This document shows positions 17,093 to 25,963 of a stretch of DNA of 64,000 bases, in pieces (the first letter of the stretch is position 1; the number at the start of each line of letters is the position of its first letter). The notes beneath the pieces are model-generated. The model was not told where the DNA came from and made no database searches. It saw nothing but the letters and a program-made list of their open reading frames with translations. The translations under genes and the position numbers were made by a program. Source of the DNA: UBA10649 sp965278945 (lineage in GTDB: Bacteria; Actinomycetota; Actinomycetes; S36-B12); the NCBI GenBank assembly GCA_965278945.1, contig OZ257128.1:310001-374000 (forward strand), written 5' to 3'.

Positions 17093-19447
17093 ATGGCGAA
17101 GGAGTTCTCCGGGAAGATCGCGCTCGACATCCGCGACTCGCAGCCGGACTGGGAGCCTTACCTGGCGCCAAAGGCCCCCACGGGAGCCCCGAACGTGCTG
17201 ATGATCGCGTGGGACGACGTCGGCTATGGCGCGATGGACGTGTTCGGTGGCCCGATCAGAACCCCGACCATGCAGCGGATCGCCGACCGCGGGGTGAGGT
17301 TCGGCAACTTCCACACCACGGCCCTGTGCTCACCGACGCGGGCGTCGCTCCTGACAGGACGCAACGCGACGACGAATGGCATGGCGACCATCGCTGAGTT
17401 CGCCTCGGGCTTCCCAGGAATCTCGACGCGAATCCCCTTCGAGAGCGGGTTCATCTCCGAGGTGCTCGCGGGGCAGGGCTACAACACGTACTGCATCGGC
17501 AAGTGGCACCTGACACCCGGTGAGGAATGCAATATCGCGGCGTACAAGGGCCGCTGGCCTCTGGGGCGTGGCTTCGAGCGCTACTACGGCTGGCTGGGCG
17601 GAGAGACGAACTCCTACTATCCGGACCTCGTGCACGACAACCACCCGATCGAGCCGCCGGCGCGACCGGAGGACGGCTACCACCTCGCCGATGACCTGTC
17701 CGCCCGCGCGATCGAGTTCATCCAGGACGCCAAGACCATCGACCCCGACAAGCCGTTCTTCATGTACTTCGCGCCGCAGGCCGGCCATGCTCCGCATCTG
17801 GTGCCACTGGAGTGGGCCGACCAGTACAAGGGCGTCTTCGACGACGGTTATGAGGCGATGCGTCCAGCGATCCTGGCACGCCAGATCGAGCTCGGACTGC
17901 TGCCCGAGGGCACGGAGCTGTCGCAGATCAATCCGCACGGTGAGCCGACGCGTACCGGGCCGAACGGCGAGCCGTGGCCGCTGCTCGACACTGTGCGGCC
18001 ATGGGAAACCCTGAGCGCTGACGAGAAGCGGCTGTTCGTACGGATGGCGGAGGTGTTCGCCGGTTACATCACCTACTACGACGACCGCCTCGGCAGGATC
18101 ATCGACTATCTCGAGCGGGCCGGCGAGCTCGACAACACGATCATCGTTGTGGTGTCGGACAACGGCTCGAGCGGCGAGGGCGGTCCGAACGGAACGTTCA
18201 ACGAGTGGCGCTTCTTCAACGGTATCGCCGACACGACCGATCTGGTTCTCGAGCACATCGACGAGCTCGGCACACCGGCCTCCAACAACCACTACAACAC
18301 CGGCTGGGCTTGGGCACTGGACACGCCGTTCCCCTACTGGAAGCGGTGGGCCGGCTACGAGGGCGGCACCGCAGACATGTGCCTCGTGTCCTGGCCGGCA
18401 CGGATTCAACCGAGCGATCAGGTGCGCCATCAGTACGTTCACGCGGTCGACGTCGTGCCGACCATCTACGACCTGCTCGGCATCACTCCGCCCGAGGCGA
18501 TCAACGGGTACGAGCAGATCCCAATCGAAGGCGAGAGCTTCGCTGCAGCGATCAGCGATCCGAGCGCACCGAGCAAATCCACGCAGTTCTTCACGATGCT
18601 GGGCCAGCGTGCGATCTACCACGAGGGCTGGCTGGCATGCACGGTCCATCCGCCGCTGTCCGGCTGGGGTCACTTCGAGCAGGACGAGTGGGAGCTCTAT
18701 CACCTCGAGATCGACCGATCGCAGTCGACGAATCTCGCGGCCGAAGAAGCCGAGCGGCTCGAGACGTTGAAGGCCCTGTGGTTCGAGTGTGCCGATCAGT
18801 ACAACGGGCTGCCGCTCGATGATCGATCCGCCATCGAGCAGGTGCTCGCCGAGCGGCCCCGTGCGGCGGAGCCGCGAGATCAGTTCGTCTTCTACCCGGA
18901 CTGCGCCGACGTCCCGGAATCGGCCGGGCCGATGATCCCCGGCCGCTCGTACACGATCGCTGCGGGAGCCCACATCCAGGAGGCCACCGCTGAGGGGGTG
19001 CTTTGGGCAGCTGGGGGAGTCGCCGGCGGGCACAGCCTCTACGTAAAGGATGGGCGCCTGCGATATACGTTCAATTGGGTTGGCACCTATCTTCAGGACG
19101 TGGTCGCCGACCGCGACGTGACCGCCGGCGCGCACGTGTTCGTTGCGGAGTTCGTCGCCACCGGGAAGAGCAGCAACCCCCAGATGCCGGGGGCGCACGG
19201 CGTGCTCACGCTCTACATCGACGCAGAGCCCGTGGGCTCGGCAGAGATCACCACTCAACCGGGCTACTTCTGCCTGACCGGTGACGGCATTGCGGTCGGC
19301 CGCGACAGCGGTTCGGCCGTCACCCCGGAGTACGAGGCTCCGTTCGCGTTCACGGGCGGGACTATCGACAAGGTCGTGGTCGACCTGTCGGGGGACAGAT
19401 ACGTAGACCACGAGGCACACGTCCGCGGTTGGTTCCTACTTGACTGA
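17093..19447 (+). CDS. Arylsulfatase (formylglycine-dependent sulfatase)
   Basis: This 784-residue enzyme hydrolyses sulfate esters. NVLMIAWDDVGYGAMD at residues 34-49 supplies the metal-binding Asp pair. The formylglycine site CSPTR is at residues 79-83, GKWH follows, and VVSDNG near residue 355 gives the C-terminal metal ligands. The length matches the long actinobacterial arylsulfatases. No signal peptide is visible, so it is probably cytosolic. Cys79 must be oxidised to formylglycine; the radical-SAM maturase for this is encoded by the next gene, which overlaps this stop by 8 bases. The ATG has AAGGGG about 6 bases upstream; a TAGGCT near 17059 may be the -10 box. Confidence 0.92.
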   Translation: MAKEFSGKIALDIRDSQPDWEPYLAPKAPTGAPNVLMIAWDDVGYGAMDVFGGPIRTPTMQRIADRGVRFGNFHTTALCSPTRASLLTGRNATTNGMATIAEFASGFPGISTRIPFESGFISEVLAGQGYNTYCIGKWHLTPGEECNIAAYKGRWPLGRGFERYYGWLGGETNSYYPDLVHDNHPIEPPARPEDGYHLADDLSARAIEFIQDAKTIDPDKPFFMYFAPQAGHAPHLVPLEWADQYKGVFDDGYEAMRPAILARQIELGLLPEGTELSQINPHGEPTRTGPNGEPWPLLDTVRPWETLSADEKRLFVRMAEVFAGYITYYDDRLGRIIDYLERAGELDNTIIVVVSDNGSSGEGGPNGTFNEWRFFNGIADTTDLVLEHIDELGTPASNNHYNTGWAWALDTPFPYWKRWAGYEGGTADMCLVSWPARIQPSDQVRHQYVHAVDVVPTIYDLLGITPPEAINGYEQIPIEGESFAAAISDPSAPSKSTQFFTMLGQRAIYHEGWLACTVHPPLSGWGHFEQDEWELYHLEIDRSQSTNLAAEEAERLETLKALWFECADQYNGLPLDDRSAIEQVLAERPRAAEPRDQFVFYPDCADVPESAGPMIPGRSYTIAAGAHIQEATAEGVLWAAGGVAGGHSLYVKDGRLRYTFNWVGTYLQDVVADRDVTAGAHVFVAEFVATGKSSNPQMPGAHGVLTLYIDAEPVGSAEITTQPGYFCLTGDGIAVGRDSGSAVTPEYEAPFAFTGGTIDKVVVDLSGDRYVDHEAHVRGWFLLD

Positions 19448-20672
19448 CACGGCGGGCGCTGCCAACCGCGCGTTCCACGTGATGTCGAAGCCCACCGGGG
19501 CGATCTGCAACCTGGACTGCGAGTACTGCTTCTTCCTCTCGAAGGAGGAGCTGTATCCGGGCAGCGAGTTCCGCATGCCTGCGGACGTGCACGAGCAGTA
19601 CGTCTTGCAGTTGCTCGCCGCGCAGCGTGGTGTGGAGGAGATCGTGTTCGCCTTCCAAGGGGGGGAGCCCACGTTGATGGGCATCGACTTCTTCCGTCGC
19701 ACACTCGAGCTGCAGGAGAAGCACGCGGCACCCGGCCAACGGATCCTCAACACGCTTCAAACCAACGCGACGCTCATAGACGATGCGTGGGCGCAGTTCC
19801 TTGCCGAGCACGAGTTCCTGGTCGGAGTCTCGATCGACGGACCGCGCGAGATGCACGACGCGTACCGAGTGGACAAGGGCGGCAAACCCACGTTCGACCG
19901 GGTCATCGCGGGGCTTGAACGCCTCCAGCGACACGCCGTCGAGTGGAATGCACTGGTCACGGTGAATGCGGCCAACGCGAATCACGGCCGCACGGTCTAC
20001 ACGTACCTGAGGGACGGCCTCGGCGCCACCTTCATGCAGTTCATTCCGATCGTCGAGCACGATGCGGGCGTGGTCAGCCGGCGATCGGTGACGGGCCGCC
20101 AATACGGGCAGTTCCTCATCGACGTGTTCGAGGAGTGGGTTCGCTGCGATGTCGGAGACGTGTTCGTGCAGATGTTCGACACATCCCTAGCCCACTGGCT
20201 GGGAATGGACCAGGTTGGCATGTGCGTCCACGCACGCACGTGTGGAGATGCTGTCGCCCTCGAGCACAACGGCGACCTCTACTCCTGCGACCACTTCGTC
20301 GACGCTGACAACCTCCTCGGCAACATCACGCAAGGCAGGACGCTCCTCCAGTTGGTGAACTCGCCGCAGCAGCGACGATTCGGGAACGCGAAGGCTGACT
20401 CACTGCCAGCGTATTGCCGTTCATGCGACGTGCGGTTTGCGTGCAATGGCGGATGCCCGAAGGACCGAATCCTCCTGACCCCGGATGGAGAACCCGGGTT
20501 GCATTACCTGTGCGAGGGGTATCAGGCGTTCTTCCGGCATATCGATACCCCGATGAAGGTCATGAGCGCACTCCTTCGTCGAGGGGAGGACGCCACCGGG
20601 GTCCGCGCCTGGTACAGCGCCGCGGATCGTAGGGGCGTGGACCACGACCGGGAAGTGGACCGCGGTACTTAG
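19440..20672 (+). CDS. Anaerobic-type sulfatase-maturating enzyme (radical SAM)
   Basis: This 410-residue radical-SAM enzyme converts the sulfatase Cys79 to C-alpha-formylglycine without oxygen. The cluster motif CNLDCEYC is at residues 23-30, within the family signature RAFHVMSKPTGAICNLDC. The GGEPT motif follows near residue 77. A SPASM region with two further Cys groups (CVHARTCGD...YSC and YCRSCDVRFACNGGC) closes the protein. The TTG at 19440 overlaps the last 8 bases of the sulfatase and has no Shine-Dalgarno, so it is probably translated by coupling. The residues before the motif match family N-termini, which supports this start. Confidence 0.92.
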   Translation: MTDTAGAANRAFHVMSKPTGAICNLDCEYCFFLSKEELYPGSEFRMPADVHEQYVLQLLAAQRGVEEIVFAFQGGEPTLMGIDFFRRTLELQEKHAAPGQRILNTLQTNATLIDDAWAQFLAEHEFLVGVSIDGPREMHDAYRVDKGGKPTFDRVIAGLERLQRHAVEWNALVTVNAANANHGRTVYTYLRDGLGATFMQFIPIVEHDAGVVSRRSVTGRQYGQFLIDVFEEWVRCDVGDVFVQMFDTSLAHWLGMDQVGMCVHARTCGDAVALEHNGDLYSCDHFVDADNLLGNITQGRTLLQLVNSPQQRRFGNAKADSLPAYCRSCDVRFACNGGCPKDRILLTPDGEPGLHYLCEGYQAFFRHIDTPMKVMSALLRRGEDATGVRAWYSAADRRGVDHDREVDRGT

Positions 20673-20805
20673 ATCGACGGCGCTGCGGGGAGAGCGGACG
20701 CGGTAACGCAGTTGTCCACAGCTGCCAATCTGTCTCTGGAATTGTTGTATTGCAGCGGCTTACGGTCGCCGTCCAAGGGATTGGGTCAGGTGATCGGGGG
20801 AGCCG

Positions 20806-22038
20806 GTGGATGCAATGACCGTGGTCGAGGACCGCGTACGCGAAGGCGTGCGGTCCCGAGGCATCGACCCGCTGAGCGATCCCGAGGCCGTTCGCGAACT
20901 GATCGATGCCACGGTTGCCACCGTCCTCGCCGAGTGGTCGCTCGAGGACGGTGCTGCACCTGCTGATGCTCATGCCCTGGGGCAGCACGCATTTTCAGCT
21001 GTCGCGGGCTTCGGTCCGTTGCAGACCTACTTCGACGATCCGACCGTAGAAGAGCTGTGGATCAACGAGCCCGGACGTGTGTTCGTCGCGCGCGCTGGTG
21101 GCAGCGAGCTCACGACCCTGGTCCTCGACGCGGCGCAGGTCCGCGATCTCGTCGAGCGGATGCTTCGGCAGTCCGGGCGCCGGCTGGACCTGTCCAGTCC
21201 GTTCGTTGACGCGATGCTGCCCGACGGCAGCCGGCTGCATGTCGCGATACCTGATGTGACGCGACAGCACTGGGCGGTGAACGTCCGCCGCTTCATCGTC
21301 GGGGCGAAGACTCTTGACGAGTTGGTCGCACGCCGCATGCTCTCCGTCCAGTGCGCGGCCTTCCTCGATGCGGCGGTCGTCTCCGGACTCAACGTCGTCG
21401 TAGCTGGAGGAACGCAGTCAGGCAAGACGACCTTTCTCGGCGCGCTCCTGGGCTCGGTTCCCGCGCGCGAGCGGATCGTCAGCTGCGAGGAGGTTTTCGA
21501 GCTTCGCCTGGACCATCCGGACTGGGTTGCCCTCCAGACTCGAGACGCCAGTCTGGAGGGCACTGGTGCGATTCCGCTGCGCAGGCTGGTCCGCGAAGCG
21601 CTCCGCATGCGCCCGACCCGGCTCATCGTCGGCGAGGTCCGGCAGTCCGAGTGCTTGGACCTGCTGGTCGCCATGAACAGCGGCATGCCGTCGATGGCGA
21701 CCCTTCACGCGAACAGTGCTCGCGAGGCCGTCACGAAGTTGTGCACCCTTCCCCTCCTCGCGGGCCAGAACATCTCTGCCGACTTCGTAGTCCCGACCGT
21801 CGCGGGATGCGTCGATCTGGTGATTCACCTGCGGACCGACCCGGACGGCCACCGCAGCGTGGGGGAGATCTGTGCCCTCTCGGGTCGGGTCGAGGAAGGC
21901 AGGGTGGAGATGTCGGTGCTGTTCGCCACGCGAGATGGCCGCCTCCGTCGCGCGGATGGGCTCGTGTCGAACGCCGAGCGATTCGCCCGGCACGGCTACG
22001 ACGTTCATGCGCTGCTCGATCGATCGGGAGAGCTGTGA
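20806..22038 (+). CDS. tadA: TadA/CpaF secretion ATPase
   Basis: This 410-residue hexameric ATPase powers assembly of a Tad (type IVc) pilus from the cytosolic face of the membrane. Features include GPLQTYFDDPTVEELWIN near residue 67, Walker A GGTQSGKTT near residue 203, the Asp-box-like ERIVSCEEVFEL, and Walker B RLIVGEVR with LLVAMNSGMPSMATLHANS after it. The GTG at 20806 and an ATG three codons later are both possible. It opens the tad operon; its TGA overlaps tadB in GTGA. The 133 bases upstream hold a single DnaA-box-like TTGTCCACA at 20712-20720, which I regard as chance, and no clear promoter. Confidence 0.92.
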   Translation: MDAMTVVEDRVREGVRSRGIDPLSDPEAVRELIDATVATVLAEWSLEDGAAPADAHALGQHAFSAVAGFGPLQTYFDDPTVEELWINEPGRVFVARAGGSELTTLVLDAAQVRDLVERMLRQSGRRLDLSSPFVDAMLPDGSRLHVAIPDVTRQHWAVNVRRFIVGAKTLDELVARRMLSVQCAAFLDAAVVSGLNVVVAGGTQSGKTTFLGALLGSVPARERIVSCEEVFELRLDHPDWVALQTRDASLEGTGAIPLRRLVREALRMRPTRLIVGEVRQSECLDLLVAMNSGMPSMATLHANSAREAVTKLCTLPLLAGQNISADFVVPTVAGCVDLVIHLRTDPDGHRSVGEICALSGRVEEGRVEMSVLFATRDGRLRRADGLVSNAERFARHGYDVHALLDRSGEL

Positions 22039-22904
22039 ATTCGGGGACCGCGTCCGGCGCCGTTCTCGGCGCCGCCGTCGCGAGCGGACTGCTGCTGATT
22101 CTCGTCGCCCTGGCCTCACCGAGCGACCGGAAGCAATCACCTCGGTCGGGCGCCATGCGAGGACTTGCCGCCCGGGCCGGCGTGCCGTGGCTGACGCCGG
22201 GCCGGCTCGTCCTCGCCTGCGTCGGGTTGGCCTTCGTCTCGTCCGCGATTGCCCTGATGCTGTCGGCTCTGCCTGTACTGGCCCTGATCGCCGGGCTCAT
22301 CGCCTCGATGCTGCCCGTCGTGCTGCTGCGGCGACGGGCGGATCAGCTCGACCGGGCCGTCCGTACCGCGTGGCCCGAGGCGATCGATGCGCTCGTCTCG
22401 GGCGTTCGCGCGGGAATGTCGCTGTCGGAGGCTCTCGGCGCGCTGGCGGAGCGCGGACCGCAACCGCTGCGTCCAGCCATGTCCGGGTTCGTCGCGGAGA
22501 TGCGCGCGACCGGGTCGTTCGATGATGCGATGCGATCGCTCCAGGATCGTCTGGCCGATCCGATCGCCGACCGCGTGGTCGCGTGCCTGCTGATCGCCCG
22601 CGATGTCGGAGGAAGCGACCTGGGACGCGTGCTTCGCAACCTGGGCGCGCTGATTCGCGAGGATGCCCGCATCAGGGCGGAGATCGAGGGCAGGCAGAGC
22701 TGGACTGTCTCCGCGGCACGGCTGGCGGTGGCGGCTCCATGGATCACGGTCGCCTTGCTGTGCACGCGGTCCGATGCGGTTCAGGCCTACCGCACGCCGG
22801 CGGGCGGGTTGGTCCTGCTGGGAGCCGCCGCCGTGTCGGTCGTCGCGTATCGGCTGATGATCCGAATCGGCCGCCTGCCTGCCGAGCAACGGGTGCTGTC
22901 ATGA
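22035..22904 (+). CDS. tadB: TadB, type II/IV secretion F-domain membrane protein
   Basis: The 289-residue product has N- and C-terminal hydrophobic segments around a T2SSF domain (WPEAIDALVSGVRAGMSLSEAL, then RDVGGSDLGRVLRNLGALIRED). It is an inner-membrane platform protein on which the TadA ATPase acts. The GTG at 22035 overlaps the tadA TGA, and its own TGA overlaps the next ATG, so the three genes are translationally coupled. Confidence 0.88.
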   Translation: MNSGTASGAVLGAAVASGLLLILVALASPSDRKQSPRSGAMRGLAARAGVPWLTPGRLVLACVGLAFVSSAIALMLSALPVLALIAGLIASMLPVVLLRRRADQLDRAVRTAWPEAIDALVSGVRAGMSLSEALGALAERGPQPLRPAMSGFVAEMRATGSFDDAMRSLQDRLADPIADRVVACLLIARDVGGSDLGRVLRNLGALIREDARIRAEIEGRQSWTVSAARLAVAAPWITVALLCTRSDAVQAYRTPAGGLVLLGAAAVSVVAYRLMIRIGRLPAEQRVLS

Positions 22905-23785
22905 GGCAGTCGGCCTGGGGAGGGCTGCTCGGTCTGGCATGCGCGTTGGGCATCCTTCTCATCGCCGCATGGCTCGCCGCTCGACGGCCGCCCAACGTGG
23001 CCGCACGCATCGGCCCTTTCGTCTCATCCGGATCACGTGAACGGGACTATGAAGCCGCCAGGCGAGCACTGCTCGCTCTCGTTCTTCCGCAGCGTCTCCT
23101 CAACGCGACGCCGAGACTGCGGTCACGACTATCGCGCTCGGGCTCTGCTGAGTCACCCGGCCAGTTTCGGGTCGAGCAGTTGGCATGGTCGGCAGTCGGC
23201 GGACTTGCCGCCGCGTTGACTGGCGGGGTGATCGGTGCGCCGCCGCCAGCAGGAGTGATCGTGCTCGCGGCCATCGGCGCAGTCGCGGGAGCCCTGGCTC
23301 GCGAATGGCGACTCTCCCAGCGCATTCGTGAGCGGTCCCAAAGACTCGACGACGAGCTTCCCGCGTCGGCCGAGCTGCTGGCGTTCGCGCTCGCCGCGGG
23401 CGAGTCACCCCGCGGCGCGATCGTGCGGCTCGCCGAGAGCACCGACGGCGTGCTGGCCGAGGAGTTCGGCAGGGTGGTCGCCGAGAGTCGCAGCGGGGTG
23501 CCGCTCGAGTCGTCGCTGCGCTCGATGGCAGGGCGCACCGCCAGCGAGTCGCTATCGCGGTTCGTGGAAGCACTGCTGCTCGCCACCGAACGAGGAACCC
23601 CGCTCGCCGAGGTGATGCGAGAGCAGGCGAGCGACGTTCGATCCGAGGCGAGACGACGGCTGCTCACGCTTGCGGGGCGCAAGGACGTGGCGATGCTCGC
23701 GCCGGTCGTGTTCCTCATCCTGCCCACCGTCGTCGTGGTGGCCCTGTTCCCGGGGCTCAGCAGCCTTGACCTGATTGCCGCGTGA
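22901..23785 (+). CDS. tadC: TadC, second F-domain platform protein
   Basis: The 294-residue product starts with a membrane helix (GGLLGLACALGILLIAAWLA), then carries further helices and a T2SSF domain (DDELPASAELLAFALAAGES...EVMREQASDVRSEARR) ending in a hydrophobic VVFLILPTVVVVALFPG. It pairs with TadB in the pilus platform. The ATG at 22901 overlaps the tadB stop (ATGA). Confidence 0.88.
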   Translation: MRQSAWGGLLGLACALGILLIAAWLAARRPPNVAARIGPFVSSGSRERDYEAARRALLALVLPQRLLNATPRLRSRLSRSGSAESPGQFRVEQLAWSAVGGLAAALTGGVIGAPPPAGVIVLAAIGAVAGALAREWRLSQRIRERSQRLDDELPASAELLAFALAAGESPRGAIVRLAESTDGVLAEEFGRVVAESRSGVPLESSLRSMAGRTASESLSRFVEALLLATERGTPLAEVMREQASDVRSEARRRLLTLAGRKDVAMLAPVVFLILPTVVVVALFPGLSSLDLIAA

Positions 23786-23822
23786 ACTCCTAGTTGATCC
23801 AGTGATCGAGGAAGGAACCTGA

Positions 23823-23987
23823 ATGAACCGACTACGGATCCGCCTTGCTGAGGACCGCGGCGACGTGCCCGGCTGGGTGCTCGTGGCCGTCATGACCGCG
23901 GGCCTCGTGACGGCGCTCTGGTTCGTTGCCGACGAGCAACTGACGGCGCTGCTCAGCCGAGCGATCACGTCCATTTCCGAGCCCTAG
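23823..23987 (+). CDS. Small Flp-pilin-like membrane protein of the tad locus (54 aa)
   Basis: The ATG at 23823 opens a 54-residue frame. The protein has a charged N-terminus (MNRLRIRLAEDRGDVPG), one hydrophobic helix (WVLVAVMTAGLVTALWFVA) and a short amphipathic tail. This is the size and shape of the Flp/pilin-like small proteins placed between tadC and tadE in actinobacterial tad loci, and the Gly before the helix is a plausible prepilin cleavage region. AGGAA lies upstream at workable spacing. It is likely to be the structural or minor pilin. Confidence 0.75.
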   Translation: MNRLRIRLAEDRGDVPGWVLVAVMTAGLVTALWFVADEQLTALLSRAITSISEP

Positions 23988-24031
23988 GCGGTGGGTCATC
24001 GAACTCGGAAGAGGTGTAGATGAATCGAGGA

Positions 24032-24056
24032 CGCCGACGGCTGTCGGCGCTACTGT
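24032..24056 (+). promoter_or_regulatory. GC hairpin and -10 box between the pilin and dehydrogenase genes
   Basis: CGCCGAC (24032-24038) pairs with GTCGGCG (24043-24049) around GGCT, which could end tad transcription. TACTGT (24051-24056) follows at once and could be a -10 box for the dehydrogenase gene 39 bases further on. An ATG at 24020 with GAAGAGG upstream sits just before the hairpin. Confidence 0.35.
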
Positions 24057-24094
24057 CGCGGCAACCTCACCGAGCCCTGCGAACAGGAGTTGCC

Positions 24095-25144
24095 ATGAGA
24101 GCGCTGACCTATTACGGCAGTCACGCCGATGGTCGTGGAGATTTCCGCATCGAGGATGTGGCCGATCCCGAGGTGGGCCCGGGCATGGTGCTCATCCACG
24201 TCGAGTGGTGCGGGATCTGCGGCTCCGACCTGCACGAGTACGAGGCCCACACCGTCTCGGGGTACGCACCGCCGATCGTCATCGGGCACGAGTTCGCGGG
24301 ATCCGTGTCAGCGACGGGAGATGGCGTTCAGGGGATTTCGGTGGGCGACCGCGTAGCGGTCGAGCCATTCTTGAGGTGCAACGACTGCGAGGCATGCCTA
24401 GCCGACAACTACCACCTGTGCCCGAGCCTCACGGTCGTCGGAGCCCAGGCCACCGATGGCGGCTTCGCCGAGTACGCATTGGTCCCGGCCTACAGCGTCC
24501 ACGTCCTCCCGGACTCCGTGCCTACCGACCTCGGTGCATTGGTGGAGCCGTTGGCCGTCGGCTGGCACGCGCTTCGGAAGGGGCAGTTCGAGGCCGGCCA
24601 GACGGTGCTCGTGATTGGTGCAGGACCGATCGGCCTTGCCTCGCTCCTGAGCGCTCGGGCCATGGGGGCATCGCTCGTCGCTGTCAGCGTCAGGCGCGGA
24701 GGGGCCCGCGCGCTGACGGCAGAGCGCCTGCATGCGGACGCCGTCCTGGACTCGAGCTCGATCGACGTCGTCGAGCGAATCCTGGAACTCACAGGTGGCC
24801 GTGGGGTGGATGTCGTCGTCGAGACCTCGGGCGCACCCGAGGCCATGGTCACCGCGATCGGTGCGGTGCGCAGCGGTGGCGTCATCGTGAGCGTCGCGGT
24901 CTGGCTCGCCCCGGCTCCGTGCGACTACATGCAGGTTCTACTCAAGGAGATCACAATCGTGGGAAGCAAGGGCTACAACCGGCCCGACTTCCCCGAGGTC
25001 ATCGCCGCGCTAGCGGACGGGCGGATCGAGGGAGCAGAGCAGATCATCACGACGCGAGTCGCGCTCGATGACGTCCTCGCTGACGGATTCGACGTCCTTG
25101 CATCCGACCGCAGCTCGCACGTCAAGGTTCTCGTCTCGCCATAG
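24095..25144 (+). CDS. Zinc-dependent alcohol dehydrogenase, 2,3-butanediol dehydrogenase-like
   Basis: This 349-residue MDR enzyme carries both zinc sites. The catalytic ligands are in GICGSD and GHEF. The structural zinc cysteines are in CNDCEACLADNYHLC, and LVEPLAVGWHA follows. The Rossmann motif VIGAGPIGLASL is near residue 172. It should oxidise a secondary alcohol or diol with NAD. The ATG at 24095 has AGGAG seven bases upstream; the frame is open back to 24020, but that part is not conserved in kind. It sits inside the tad locus on the same strand, and its last 77 bases overlap the only good ATG of the next pilus gene, which suggests insertion into the operon. Confidence 0.88.
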   Translation: MRALTYYGSHADGRGDFRIEDVADPEVGPGMVLIHVEWCGICGSDLHEYEAHTVSGYAPPIVIGHEFAGSVSATGDGVQGISVGDRVAVEPFLRCNDCEACLADNYHLCPSLTVVGAQATDGGFAEYALVPAYSVHVLPDSVPTDLGALVEPLAVGWHALRKGQFEAGQTVLVIGAGPIGLASLLSARAMGASLVAVSVRRGGARALTAERLHADAVLDSSSIDVVERILELTGGRGVDVVVETSGAPEAMVTAIGAVRSGGVIVSVAVWLAPAPCDYMQVLLKEITIVGSKGYNRPDFPEVIAALADGRIEGAEQIITTRVALDDVLADGFDVLASDRSSHVKVLVSP

Positions 25145-25526
25145 TTATCGCTCGTCGACTGAGCGCGGCAGCGCAGTAGTCGAGTTCGTCCTCATCGCAC
25201 CGCTTCTCCTGCTGCTCGCGCTTGCTGTCCTTCAGGTGGCGCTGCTGACGCACGCCCGCGCGACTCTCACGTCAGCTGCAACTGAGGGTGCCCGCGCCGG
25301 AGCGCTGTCCGGCGCTGATCCCCGAGCCGGCATCAGCCGGGCGACGGCGTTGGTCGAGCAGAACGTGAGTGGCGCCGTCGTGCGACAGGTCTCCGCGGAG
25401 CGCGATGCGATCGAAGGCCTCGCGGTGCTCACCGTCCGCATCAGCGCGGAGGTCCCAGGACTCGGCATGCTCGGTGCGACGCGATTAGACGTCGAAGGGC
25501 ACGCGATCATCGAGAGCGCGCGATGA
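25068..25526 (+). CDS. TadE-like pilus assembly protein
   Basis: The protein core begins TERGSAVVEFVLIAPLLLLL, the TadE signature of a Gly/Glu-containing prepilin-like helix, and continues as a pseudopilin-like domain. The start is unclear. The first ATG (25068) lies 77 bases inside the dehydrogenase gene, a TTG at 25098 is the next choice, and neither has a ribosome site. The residues before TERGS (Ser/Arg/Thr-rich) are encoded by DNA that also encodes the dehydrogenase C-terminus. I infer that the original 5' end was lost or displaced when the dehydrogenase arrived. The stop overlaps the next gene (ATGA). Confidence 0.75.
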   Translation: MTSSLTDSTSLHPTAARTSRFSSRHSYRSSTERGSAVVEFVLIAPLLLLLALAVLQVALLTHARATLTSAATEGARAGALSGADPRAGISRATALVEQNVSGAVVRQVSAERDAIEGLAVLTVRISAEVPGLGMLGATRLDVEGHAIIESAR

Positions 25527-25963
25527 CGGGTCGTCGCCAGGCTTCGGCCGATCGAGGATCAGCGGTCATCGAGTTCATCGTGATCGGCGTGGCTGTCCTG
25601 GTCCCTATGGTCTACGTCGTCCAGTGCGTGATGACCGTGCACGCGGCAGTTCTCGCGACCACCCAGGCCGCGCGCGAGGCCGCACGAGCCTTCAGCACCG
25701 CCGCGACGGTGGTCGAGGGACAGCGGAGAGCGACGGCGGCCGCTCGCCTGGCGTTCTCCGATCAAGGCATCGAGCTTCCTGGCGAGGCCCTTCGCGTGAG
25801 GTGTGTCGACGGGCCGTGCCTGGCTCCGGGCTCGGCGGTGGTGGTCACGGTCGACTGGGATGCTCCGCTGCCGTGGATTCCCGACGCATGGTCCTCCGAC
25901 GCAGTGGTCCCCGTGCGGTCGACCCAGCGAGTGCCCGTTGACGACCTGCGCAGCGACCAGTGA
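25523..25963 (+). CDS. Second TadE-like pseudopilin
   Basis: The 146-residue product has the pattern DRGSAVIEFIVIGVAVLVPM at residues 10-29, a TadE-type helix, followed by an Ala-rich amphipathic part (ATTQAAREAARAF) and a small C-terminal domain with two cysteines (RCVDGPC) that could form a disulfide outside the cell. It starts at an ATG overlapping the previous stop and ends in a GTGA overlap with the next gene. Confidence 0.8.
   Translation: MTGRRQASADRGSAVIEFIVIGVAVLVPMVYVVQCVMTVHAAVLATTQAAREAARAFSTAATVVEGQRRATAAARLAFSDQGIELPGEALRVRCVDGPCLAPGSAVVVTVDWDAPLPWIPDAWSSDAVVPVRSTQRVPVDDLRSDQ

Noticed and set aside
15581..19420. Very long minus-strand frames opposite the membrane hydrolase and the sulfatase (577 and 696 codons)
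   Set aside because: Both lie opposite genes with clear catalytic motifs; the products are His/Arg/Asp-rich without domains.
20712..20720. DnaA-box-like TTGTCCACA upstream of tadA
   Set aside because: It is a single copy, with no AT-rich tract, dnaA or dnaN nearby; one such nonamer is expected by chance or has a local role at most.
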